A DNA stretch of 24,740 nucleotides from an uncultured Collinsella sp. (GTDB lineage: Bacteria; Actinomycetota; Coriobacteriia; Coriobacteriales; Coriobacteriaceae): NCBI GenBank assembly GCA_900552155.1, contig URYU01000008.1:1-24740 (forward strand), written 5' to 3'. The notes beneath the pieces are model-generated. The model worked only from the letters and a program-made list of their open reading frames with translations. It searched no databases and was not told the DNA's origin. Each line of letters opens with the position of its first letter. Positions within the stretch are counted from its first letter, which is position 1. This document shows, in pieces, positions 7,463 through 15,036 of this stretch. A program made the position numbers and the translations under genes.

Positions 7463-7912
7463 ATGGGTCGCCGTGCTATTTCGATAACCCTTGCAGTGGT
7501 CTGCCTGGCTGTGCTCTTGGGCGCTACAGGGCTGTTTGCTATAAGCCGAGAAACGTCCTATATGCAGGAATGTGCTTCCGAAGGGTTTGCTATTGACGGT
7601 TACTATCGGGACGACAAGACGAGTCTGGAAACCCTGGCCTTTCTTGAAGAGGATAACCATCGGTGGCAACTGGTCGACAAAGACGGTAGCTGCGTTGACG
7701 GGCAGTTTAAGCGTACGGATGACCCCAACATCCTGATATTAAAGAAGGAAAACGGCGAAGAATTCGGCACGGTTCACGTTGCGTATATATCGCGCCGACG
7801 CAATCAGGGGCAGATTTACCTAATTAGAGATACTAAGGTGACCCGATTTTATCTTGTGAGCACCGATCCGGCGTTTACGGTGGAGTCTGGCGATGTCGAT
7901 CTGGACAGTTGA
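7463..7912 (+). CDS. Small membrane-anchored extracytoplasmic protein of unknown function
   Basis: The 149-residue protein has a short basic N-terminus (MGRR) and one hydrophobic segment at about residues 6-27 (ITLAVVCLAVLLGATGLFAI). This is a signal anchor or an uncleaved signal peptide; no lipobox Cys is placed to suggest a lipoprotein. The rest is polar and probably a small beta-rich domain outside the membrane (HRWQLVDKDGSCVDGQFKR, then GTVHVAYI and QIYLIRDTKVTRFYLV). It contains two cysteines, in MQECAS and DGSCVDG, that could form a disulfide. I do not recognise a family. Its codon use includes many AAA, GAA, ATA and TTA codons and is clearly more AT-rich than its neighbours, which suggests recent acquisition. 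No clear ribosome site precedes the ATG. Confidence 0.7.
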   Translation: MGRRAISITLAVVCLAVLLGATGLFAISRETSYMQECASEGFAIDGYYRDDKTSLETLAFLEEDNHRWQLVDKDGSCVDGQFKRTDDPNILILKKENGEEFGTVHVAYISRRRNQGQIYLIRDTKVTRFYLVSTDPAFTVESGDVDLDS

Positions 7913-7932
7913 TTCACGGCAATTAAACAGCG

Positions 7933-7970
7933 AGCGGGGCGCGGGTGTGAACTGCACCCCGCTATTTGCT
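7933..7970. terminator. Possible bidirectional terminator between convergent genes
   Basis: GCGGGG...CCCCGC, with inner GCGGGTG / CACCC pairing, forms a strong hairpin between the 3' ends of the small membrane protein gene and the DUF389 gene. The flanking T/A runs are short (TATTTG on one side, TTTAATT on the other), so termination efficiency is uncertain. Confidence 0.4.
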
Positions 7971-8037
7971 CGTGTCCGTATCGCATCTGCGCCTCGTCGT
8001 AACTTGCGTCCGTGCAGGCATTCATCCCGCGCCGGCA

Positions 8038-9177
8038 TCACTTCACATCGAACTCCACGCGATCGAGTTCGGGCACGTTGAGGTCGATGAGCTTGCGGGC
8101 GACGTGGCGGTCGTGCGTTCCGAGCGCCTCGCTCGTTGTCACATGGGCGACAGTTTGGCGCTCGACGATGCCCTCCTCGTCGCCTTCGGTGGCCGAGGTC
8201 TCGACGGCGACGGTGTAATCCTTAAAGCCCGGCAGCACCGCGGCAAGCTCGCGCGTGGTTTCGGTGACACCGTAGCCGTCCTGCACGCCGGCCTGCGCCG
8301 ATCCAATGGAGCCTGCCGTCATGACGATGCAGGGGATGGCAAAGACCACCGTGCCCACAATAATGCGGCGGCGCACCTTGCGTGACAGCTCATCGACCTC
8401 GGCGTTTTCTTCAGCAGTCACAATACCGTCGCCGTTCAGGTCGCGCTTGAGCGGCACGCGCAATAGAAGTAGTACGGCTTCGGCGGCCAGTGCGATAAAG
8501 ACCACGTTGATGCCAAACTCATAAAGCGCCGAGAGAAACAGTGGCCCGCTTGCGATGGCGATGCCATAGCCCGCCGCGCACAGGGGCGGCATGAGCGCGG
8601 TCGCCACGGCCACGCCGGCGATGAGCGTGGCGGGTTCCTGGTCGCGCGAGTTGCCCAGCCCGCCTGCAAAGCCGCCTGCGAGTGCGACGGTAAGGTCCCA
8701 GACGGTGGGCGTCGAGTTGTCGATAATGGCGGCCGTGGTGGTGCCAAGGGGTGAGAGCTTAAAGTACAATGTGGGCGTGACCAGGCAAAAGACCATCTGC
8801 AGCGCAAGGCCGGCGACGGCTTCGACGGTAATCTCGCGGTCGAGCGTGGCGATGCCATATGCCATGGCAAGGACCGATCCCATAAGCGGGCAGATGAGCA
8901 TGGCGCCCACGATGGCAATGTCCGAGTCGATATCGAGGCCGATGCTCGCAATCAACATGGCGATGATGAGGATGCATAGGTGGGAGCCAGTTAGACGCGC
9001 CCCGTTTACGAAGCGCTTGCGGATCACGTGGTAGGGCGCGCGACCCTCGCGAATGTTGAATGCGCGCTTTAGGAAGCGGGTGGCGTTCTCCATGGCCTCA
9101 CTATGGGCAGGGCGTATGCCGTGGCGCCGGTGATGGCGTTCGCGTAGTCGCTTGATCTGTTGTCTATCGAGTTTCAT
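8038..9177 (-). CDS. DUF389-family membrane protein with an EF-hand-like loop
   Basis: The 379-residue start at 9177 was chosen because GAGGTGAAC precedes this ATG; an open frame continues 49 codons upstream but is Arg/Pro-rich and unlike the family. After a basic N-terminus come membrane helices with the family-like stretches SHLCILIIAMLIASIGLDID (66-85), IVGAMLICPLMGSVLAMAYG (89-108) and VAVATALMPPLCAAGYGIAI. DUF389 proteins are multi-pass membrane proteins of unknown role. Between two helices, residues 246-257 read DLNGDGIVTAEE, which has the spacing of a canonical EF-hand calcium loop (D1, N3, D5, G6, hydrophobic 8, E12). The C-terminal segment after the last helix (about residue 300 on) is polar. 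The gene runs divergently from the large surface protein. Confidence 0.85.
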   Translation of the reverse strand: MKLDRQQIKRLRERHHRRHGIRPAHSEAMENATRFLKRAFNIREGRAPYHVIRKRFVNGARLTGSHLCILIIAMLIASIGLDIDSDIAIVGAMLICPLMGSVLAMAYGIATLDREITVEAVAGLALQMVFCLVTPTLYFKLSPLGTTTAAIIDNSTPTVWDLTVALAGGFAGGLGNSRDQEPATLIAGVAVATALMPPLCAAGYGIAIASGPLFLSALYEFGINVVFIALAAEAVLLLLRVPLKRDLNGDGIVTAEENAEVDELSRKVRRRIIVGTVVFAIPCIVMTAGSIGSAQAGVQDGYGVTETTRELAAVLPGFKDYTVAVETSATEGDEEGIVERQTVAHVTTSEALGTHDRHVARKLIDLNVPELDRVEFDVK

Positions 9178-9484
9178 GTTCACCTCGTTCCAGCGCGGTC
9201 CGCGTATCCCGCCCGTCGCCCTTACTCTACACCGTGGCGGGCGGGGTGTCTGTTGGATGCGGAATCCGATAGGGCGGATGACGCGGGAGCAAATGCAAAT
9301 CATAGGCTCAATTCGATCCTGCAAGAATACGATGCACCAGTTCCTACATATGTGACGAAATTGTGAAGCACGAGAGCGCGAATTTCAAAAAATTCGCTGG
9401 TGACCAATGTTGCGCAACAGAATTCAAAAATCAGCTCCTACATTTTGAAGCGTATGGATACATCCGTGTCAAAGGGAGAAAGCC
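9178..9484. promoter_or_regulatory. Divergent intergenic region with two palindromes
   Basis: This gene-free stretch of about 300 bp separates the DUF389 gene from the surface protein gene. It holds a hairpin GCGAATTT-CAAA-AAATTCGC (9378-9397) and a perfect 12-bp palindrome TGTTGCGCAACA (9408-9419). It becomes AT-rich toward the surface gene and ends with AAAGGGAG, the ribosome site for the ATG at 9485. I could not fix a -35/-10 pair with confidence. The 12-bp palindrome is a good operator candidate. Confidence 0.45.
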
Positions 9485-12400
9485 ATGGCAAACTACAGTC
9501 CACAACACTTTGAGTCTCGGGCCAAGGCCGTCAACGTCAAGGGCGTTGCCAACCGCGCCGTCGCAACCGTTTTGACGGCGGGCCTCATCGCTCAGCCGCT
9601 CATGTCGCCGCTGGCGGCAATCGCCGCACCGTCAACCGATAACGGCGATTCTGTTCAGGGGGGGGGTAGTTCTGTAGAGAATACCGTTGCCGCCGGTAAC
9701 CAAGCGGTCGTAAAGACGGCTGCCCAGCTGGCCGAGGAGTCGGCAAAGCAGCTCAAGGACGCTCAGGCCGCCTACGATGCCGCCCAGAAGAAGGCCGACG
9801 CGGCGGGCCAGTCTCAAAAGCAGGCGCAGCAGCAAAAGAATCAGGCCTCGCAGGCTGTGAGCGACAACGAAATCGAGCAGAACGCAGCAGAAGTCGCCGC
9901 GCTCCAGGAGAAGATTGACGAGCTCAAAGCCGCCGTCGAAAAGACCGAGCAGCAGCAGAAGAAGCTGGGCGACCTGAACGATCAGCTCGATCAAGCCAAC
10001 AAGAGTGTCGAGGATAAGACCCAGGCGCTCAAGGACGCCAAGGCAAAGCAGGATGAGGCCAAGAAGGCCCTCGATGATGCCCAGGCCAAGCTCGAGGCCA
10101 TGGGTATGGACGAGTACGAGGCCGCCAAGAAGGCCGTCGAGGACGCGCAGACAAAGCTCGATGACGCCAATAAGGCCGTTACTACTGCACAGGCCAATCT
10201 GGACCAGGCCAAGGCTGCCGAGGCCAGCGCCCAGCAGGAAAAGCAGAATACCGCGGCAGCTTTGACGACTGCCCAGGCCAAGACGCAGGAGACTGCCGCT
10301 GCTCTCGCAGCCGCAACCACCGCGCGCGATAACGCCCAGCAGATGGTCTACCAGGCGCAGGCCGCGCTAAATGCTGCCGTCTCGGGTACGGGTGTTGACC
10401 TGAGTGCGCTTGAGGCCGCCATGAACGCTGCTGCTGGTGAGCTCAAGACCGCGCAGACGGAGCTCAACGCCGCGACGGATGCCGACGCTACCGCCCAGGC
10501 GAACCTGCAGGCGGCCCAGAATACCGCCACCGCCGCGCAGGAGAAGGCCAACGCCGCCAACGCTGCCGTGGCATCTGCCCAGTCTGCATACGATGCGGCA
10601 AACAAGGAGTACAAGGACGCGGCCAGTAAGCGTGACGCCGCGAAGTCGGCATACGAGCAGGCCCAGCAGACCGAAGCCGACAAGAAGGCGGAGTACGACC
10701 GACTTGTCGAGGTCCGCCAGCAGAAGAGCAACGAGTTCGATCAGGCTCGTGCTGAAGTAACCGACGCGCATAATGCATACGACGCCGCAAACGCCGAGGT
10801 CGAGAAGCTTAACCAGCAGATTGCCGACCTCAAGTCGCACATGACCGTAGACCAGAATGTCATCAGCCAGGGTATGTTCGGCTTCTTGAACTATATCAGC
10901 GGCGGCAGCCAGTTCACGGCCACGCAGAAGCAGAACGCTCAGGACGCCGTATCGATGCTGACCGGTGCCGATGACAAGGCCGAATGGTATGACAATTACG
11001 TCGATCAGGACATGTCTCGCGACACCAACCCGCTTTCCTTGGAGCAGATGCGCAACGCCCTGACATATCTCGACACCCAGAACAACCTCCGCAAGGCGAA
11101 CGGTCAATCGGCACTCAGCGTCAGCCTCCGCATGACTGTGGCAGCTGCCCTCAATACATCGTATTCATCGAACATCTGGGGGCACTCTGGCTGCTACTAT
11201 GATAACGGTGAAAATCTTGCCGGCGGCGGCGGTGCATATACCGGTGGAGAGACCGAGGACACCCTCGGTTGGCCCTATACCGGTCTCTACACCCAGGAGA
11301 AAGAGGCATTCGATAAGTACGTCGCGCAGTATGGCGACGAACTCGGCAGCCACCGATATGATGCCTATTATATCTCCCAGAACTACAACAGCATCTATCA
11401 AGAGTGCGGGCATTATCTCAACATCATCGATGCCGCTGCGGAAGCCATCGGTATTGCAACCGGTAGCGGAAAGAATACCGATTCCGAGGTAACCATCTTC
11501 GATTACAGCGCTGATGATACCCAGGCCGATTTTACTGTCTCAGAGTTCAAGAAGCTCCTCAACGACTATATCGATTCCGCTTACAACGCAGGCGGCACGC
11601 AGGAGCAGAAGGAGCAGCTGAAACAGCTACAGAATAAGCTGGCGGAGGCGCAGAAGAACTTCGGGACTGCCGGAACGGCTTATTCTAACGCATTGGATAA
11701 GCAAGAAAGCGCTCGCGACGACTATACCGCGGCCGACACGAACGTGAACACCGCCAAGGGCGAGTACGAGAAGGCTAAGTCCGGCACCGCCGCCGCGAAG
11801 ACGGCATACGATGCCGCAAAGGACGCACTCGGAGGAATCGACATCGAGTCCCTCAAGCAGAACCTCGATGCCGCCAAGGCCGAGGCCGCTACTGCCCAGG
11901 CAGCTCTTGATAAGGCAAACGCCACGCTTGCTGACAGCAAGACGAAGGCAGCCGAGGCCGCTGCTCACAAGGCGAAGGCTCGCAGCGCCCGCGATGCCGC
12001 CAAGGCAAAGTCCGATCAAGCCAACGAGGCGTATGACAACGCCACGGCTTCGGTCAAGGACCTTGCCGCCAAGTGCGATGCCGCCAAGACGGATCTTGCG
12101 AACAAGCAGGGCACGCTTAACGATGCCAAGAAGGCCGACGATGCCGCCCAGGCTGGTGTAGACAAGGCCCAGGCCGCAGATGTCCAGGCCGCGACTGCTC
12201 TTTCGGACGCCAAGCAGGCAGTTGCCGCCAAGACGCAGGCCCTGTCCGACGCACAGGCGAAGGTCAAGGCTGCCGAGGGCGAGCTGGCCGGTGCAAACAA
12301 GGCCTTCGAGCGCTTCGCCGGCGCTCAGAAGGCGGTCGACGACGCCAAGACCGCCTATGACGCTGCCGTGGCCAGTGTCGCCGATGCCCAGAAGCAGCTC

Positions 12401-12940
12401 GAGGCCGCCAACGAAGCCGTCGTCGATGCGAACCTCGATATCGTCAAGGCCAAGGCTGAGCTTGCCAACGACGAGGCACTCAAGGCCGATCTTGAGGCCG
12501 TCGACCACAAGGCATCCCTTGCCGCGGGCACGACGGGCAACGAGAAGCTGGTCAAGCTGAACGCTGCCTACGCTCGCTATAAGGCCGCCGTCGATGCCGC
12601 AGCTGGCCTCAAGGCTGCTCTGAGCGATACCGATGCCAAGCTGTCCGATGCCAACGACGCCTATGCCGCCGCGCTTGCCGAGCTTGGCGATGCCAAGGAT
12701 GCCCTGGCTGCCGCGCAGGCCGAGTACGACAAGTATCATCCCAAGGCTGAGCCGCAGGCCAAGGCTCAGGTTGCGCAGGCTGCTGCAAAGGCTCCTGTCG
12801 CCAAGAAGAAGGCAACGTCGGCCGCGCTCGCCCAGACTGGCGACAATTCCGCTCTTGCGGGCGAGGTGTTCGTCATCGGCGGTATCACCCTCGTGGCCGC
12901 TGGTGTGACGCTGAGCGATCGTCGTCGCAAGCAGATGTAG
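9485..12940 (+). CDS. Sortase-anchored coiled-coil surface protein with central CAP/SCP domain
   Basis: The product has 1151 residues. The N-terminal signal peptide has a long polar n-region, a hydrophobic core around 26-47 (AVATVLTAGLIAQPLMSPLA) and likely cleavage after AIAA. Residues about 78-450 and 690-1100 are Ala/Lys/Asp/Gln-rich heptad-like coiled coils. Between them lies a CAP (SCP/PR-1, PF00188-like) domain at about 515-660, with NNLRKANGQSALSVS, WGHSGCYYDNGENLAGG and ECGHYLNIIDAAAEAIG. The C-terminus has a sorting signal: LAQTG at 1115-1119, a hydrophobic segment and the tail DRRRKQM. LAQTG departs from LPXTG at the second residue. The build suggests two rods presenting a CAP domain away from the wall. 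CAP domains in bacteria have varied, often unknown roles, and adhesion is only an inference. A nine-G run encodes residues 58-61. Confidence 0.93.
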   Translation: MANYSPQHFESRAKAVNVKGVANRAVATVLTAGLIAQPLMSPLAAIAAPSTDNGDSVQGGGSSVENTVAAGNQAVVKTAAQLAEESAKQLKDAQAAYDAAQKKADAAGQSQKQAQQQKNQASQAVSDNEIEQNAAEVAALQEKIDELKAAVEKTEQQQKKLGDLNDQLDQANKSVEDKTQALKDAKAKQDEAKKALDDAQAKLEAMGMDEYEAAKKAVEDAQTKLDDANKAVTTAQANLDQAKAAEASAQQEKQNTAAALTTAQAKTQETAAALAAATTARDNAQQMVYQAQAALNAAVSGTGVDLSALEAAMNAAAGELKTAQTELNAATDADATAQANLQAAQNTATAAQEKANAANAAVASAQSAYDAANKEYKDAASKRDAAKSAYEQAQQTEADKKAEYDRLVEVRQQKSNEFDQARAEVTDAHNAYDAANAEVEKLNQQIADLKSHMTVDQNVISQGMFGFLNYISGGSQFTATQKQNAQDAVSMLTGADDKAEWYDNYVDQDMSRDTNPLSLEQMRNALTYLDTQNNLRKANGQSALSVSLRMTVAAALNTSYSSNIWGHSGCYYDNGENLAGGGGAYTGGETEDTLGWPYTGLYTQEKEAFDKYVAQYGDELGSHRYDAYYISQNYNSIYQECGHYLNIIDAAAEAIGIATGSGKNTDSEVTIFDYSADDTQADFTVSEFKKLLNDYIDSAYNAGGTQEQKEQLKQLQNKLAEAQKNFGTAGTAYSNALDKQESARDDYTAADTNVNTAKGEYEKAKSGTAAAKTAYDAAKDALGGIDIESLKQNLDAAKAEAATAQAALDKANATLADSKTKAAEAAAHKAKARSARDAAKAKSDQANEAYDNATASVKDLAAKCDAAKTDLANKQGTLNDAKKADDAAQAGVDKAQAADVQAATALSDAKQAVAAKTQALSDAQAKVKAAEGELAGANKAFERFAGAQKAVDDAKTAYDAAVASVADAQKQLEAANEAVVDANLDIVKAKAELANDEALKADLEAVDHKASLAAGTTGNEKLVKLNAAYARYKAAVDAAAGLKAALSDTDAKLSDANDAYAAALAELGDAKDALAAAQAEYDKYHPKAEPQAKAQVAQAAAKAPVAKKKATSAALAQTGDNSALAGEVFVIGGITLVAAGVTLSDRRRKQM
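9658..9666 (+). repeat. Nine-base poly-G tract inside the surface protein gene
   Basis: Nine consecutive Gs cover the end of the Gln58 codon and Gly59-Gly61, just after the signal peptide. Homopolymeric G tracts of this length are slippage-prone. A gain or loss of one base would truncate the protein near residue 60. Confidence 0.9.
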
Positions 12941-13006
12941 CGTTTCGAGCGTAGTTTCTGCAACGAACTTCAATTCATAACGGGACCGTCTCGTTAGCCA
13001 AACGAT

Positions 13007-13049
13007 AAGGCCGGCGCGCTGTTAAACGCAGCGCGCCGGCCTTTCTTTG
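13007..13049 (+). terminator. Rho-independent terminator after the surface protein gene
   Basis: A perfect 15-bp stem (AAGGCCGGCGCGCTG / CAGCGCGCCGGCCTT), with a 7-base loop, is followed by a T-rich tail (TTTCTTTG). Confidence 0.95.
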
Positions 13050-13059
13050 TTTCGATATC

Positions 13060-13099
13060 AAAAAGCCCGGTCGGCAGTCGCAAAAGCTACCGACCGGGC
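13060..13099 (-). terminator. Rho-independent terminator for the OPT transporter gene
   Basis: Read on the minus strand, a 10-bp stem (GCCCGGTCGG / CCGACCGGGC) is followed by TTTTT. It faces the terminator of the surface protein gene and ends the convergent transporter transcript. Confidence 0.9.
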
Positions 13100-13140
13100 A
13101 AGCCGTAGGCAATATGGTTGCTGTCGAGCAGCTGCTCAGC

Positions 13141-14844
13141 TTAGCCCAGCAGGCTTAAGCCCACGGAGACAAACGCCAGGATAACGCCGACGATGGACTC
13201 GCCGCCGAGCAGGCCGCTGGCGACAACTAGGCCCTGTTCCTGGAAGGCGGCGTCCTTGGCAGCCCTCTCCTCGTCAGAAAGACCAGCGGTGGCGTCGCGG
13301 TGGGCGGACCACTTGTCGTAGGCGAGTTTGACGCAGGAGCCCAGGAATGCCGTGAGCGACATGTAGAACGGCAGGTACACGCCCAGGCCGATCATCATGG
13401 CCGGAATGCCGAGCCAGTACATGACGATACCGGCGATAAAGCCGCCAACGAACCACGGCACGCTCGGGATGCCCGAGACCATGGTGGCGACGACGCTTGC
13501 CTGCGCGGCAACAAAGCTCTTGTCGGGACCAAAGGCGTCCGGGCCATAGGCGGTGACGAGCGCGACCATGACGGCTGCGGCGACCAGGGCGCCCACGATG
13601 CCGCCGATGGCTTGGCCGATCCACTGCGCACGCGGGTTGGTGCCCAGCACGGCGCCGGCCTTAAAGTCGTTCATGACGTCGCCCGCAAGGCCGCACGCCA
13701 CGGCTACGATGCCGGCGATAAAGAACAGCTTGACCTGAGCGATCTGTGCAAAGGCAGCCACGATGAGCATAACGATGAGGCCAAAGATCTCCATGGGGTC
13801 GATGCCCGTCTGGCCGCAGCTCTGTGCGCTCATGATGGTGGTGACAAAGGTGAACAGCGTCACGATGACGGCCGGGACGGGACCAAGGTCGAGCACGATG
13901 GCGATGATCACGGCGATGGCGGCAGCGCCCAGGCCGATGATGCCGGCGTCGAGCTTAAGGGAGCCCGAGATGAGCGACTGCTCGTCGGTGTCGGTGGAGC
14001 TGTCGGCGGCAAGACCGCGGACGATACCGGCGACCTGTGGCAGGATGTCCTTGAGGACGACGGCGACGCCAAAGCCCATCATGAGGCCCATGCCCAGGGA
14101 CTTGACGATGCCCTGTGCAGTCACAACGTCGAACAGACCGGCAGCGGTGCCACCCACGATGATGCCAAAGTTGCCCAGCAGCGCGCCGGCAAACCAGAAG
14201 GCGACGGGGGCGAAGCCCACGAGGAAGCCGACGGAGAGCAGCATGGGTGAGTTGTAGATGCCAAAGGTCACGCCGGGGATGTTGAGCGTGCACAGCATGC
14301 TGGGCACCACGCCCAGGGCGTCGCGCAGCACGCTATAGATGCCGGCGATGGCCATGGAACCAAAGAGCTGCTTGCCGGTCTTGCCGCCGGCCTCGGTTGC
14401 GCGCAGGGTCTGAGCTGCGGCGTTGCCGGTGGGGAACTCAAGCGCGGCGTCCACGATAAAGTGACGGTGGATGAGCGCGGTGGCCAGCAGGCCCAGGATG
14501 GTGCCGGCGAGTGCCACGATAAACATGTCGAGCCAGCTGATCTGGTCGGCATAGCCCAGCATCCAGGCGCCCGGGATGGTAAACGCCAGGCCGCCGGCGA
14601 CCATGGCGCCTGCGGACATGATGGTGTGGGTGACGTTTGCCTCGTTGAGACTGGCGTTGCCCATGAGCTTAAGGAAGAACAGCGAGATGACGGCAGCGAA
14701 GACGATCGGCCAGGGGAGTGCGCCCATCTTGAGGGCGGTGTAGGCCGAGCTTGCCGTGATGATCACGCAGCCAAGGACGCCGATGACGACACCGCGCAGC
14801 GTGAGTTGCCCGCGCATCGAGGCGCGGTTCGAGGGATTGCTCAT
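13141..14844 (-). CDS. OPT-superfamily oligopeptide transporter
   Basis: The 567-residue protein begins at an ATG preceded by AAAGGAG. It is hydrophobic throughout, with a dozen or more membrane helices. The first half carries OPT-family features: LTLRGVVIGVLGCVIITASS, ALKMGALPWPIVFAAVIS and the conserved EFPTGNAAAQTLRA at 136-149. A hydrophilic loop (ADSSTDTDEQS) separates the two halves. OPT proteins import oligopeptides or metal-chelate complexes by proton-coupled transport across the cytoplasmic membrane. The substrate cannot be read from the sequence. The length is within the usual prokaryotic range. It is a single-gene transcript with its own terminator and is divergent from coaX. Confidence 0.92.
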   Translation of the reverse strand: MSNPSNRASMRGQLTLRGVVIGVLGCVIITASSAYTALKMGALPWPIVFAAVISLFFLKLMGNASLNEANVTHTIMSAGAMVAGGLAFTIPGAWMLGYADQISWLDMFIVALAGTILGLLATALIHRHFIVDAALEFPTGNAAAQTLRATEAGGKTGKQLFGSMAIAGIYSVLRDALGVVPSMLCTLNIPGVTFGIYNSPMLLSVGFLVGFAPVAFWFAGALLGNFGIIVGGTAAGLFDVVTAQGIVKSLGMGLMMGFGVAVVLKDILPQVAGIVRGLAADSSTDTDEQSLISGSLKLDAGIIGLGAAAIAVIIAIVLDLGPVPAVIVTLFTFVTTIMSAQSCGQTGIDPMEIFGLIVMLIVAAFAQIAQVKLFFIAGIVAVACGLAGDVMNDFKAGAVLGTNPRAQWIGQAIGGIVGALVAAAVMVALVTAYGPDAFGPDKSFVAAQASVVATMVSGIPSVPWFVGGFIAGIVMYWLGIPAMMIGLGVYLPFYMSLTAFLGSCVKLAYDKWSAHRDATAGLSDEERAAKDAAFQEQGLVVASGLLGGESIVGVILAFVSVGLSLLG

Positions 14845-14970
14845 ATAGAACTCCTTTGCGTATATCCGCTTCCCCCGGGAGCGCCGCTACGGATACGGCG
14901 CGGGAAGTCGGGTTACCAAGGGCCGCCGCGTGAGCTCGCGCGCGACCGCGCACCAGTATAGCCGCAAGCT

Positions 14971-15009
14971 AGTCATTTTGGGATGACTGGTTTAGGTAGG
15001 CGATATACT
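14971..15009 (+). promoter_or_regulatory. coaX promoter with operator-like palindrome
   Basis: TATACT at 15004-15009 is a good -10, with a weak -35 (GATGAC, 14982-14987) 16 bp upstream. A perfect inverted repeat AGTCAT-N6-ATGACT (14971-14988) covers the -35, the place where a repressor or activator would bind. Confidence 0.5.
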
Positions 15010-15036
15010 GCTGGGCAGACGAAAGGAGCGCCGACG

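Noticed and set aside
9178..9324. Extra 49 residues at the N-terminus of the DUF389 protein
   Set aside because: The extension is Arg/Pro-rich and lacks a ribosome site. GAGGTGAAC precedes the ATG at 9177.
9750..12760. Repetitive Ala/Lys/Asp codon pattern as a tandem repeat or CRISPR-like array
   Set aside because: There are no constant repeat units or spacers. The periodicity comes from coiled-coil heptads and biased codons.
11627..12973. 448-codon minus-strand frame antisense to the surface protein
   Set aside because: Leu/Gly/Val-rich mirror of the coiled-coil coding sequence with no ribosome site; a shadow.
13300..14250. 316-codon plus-strand frame opposite the OPT transporter
   Set aside because: His/Asp/Gly-rich translation with no motifs; a shadow of the transporter gene.
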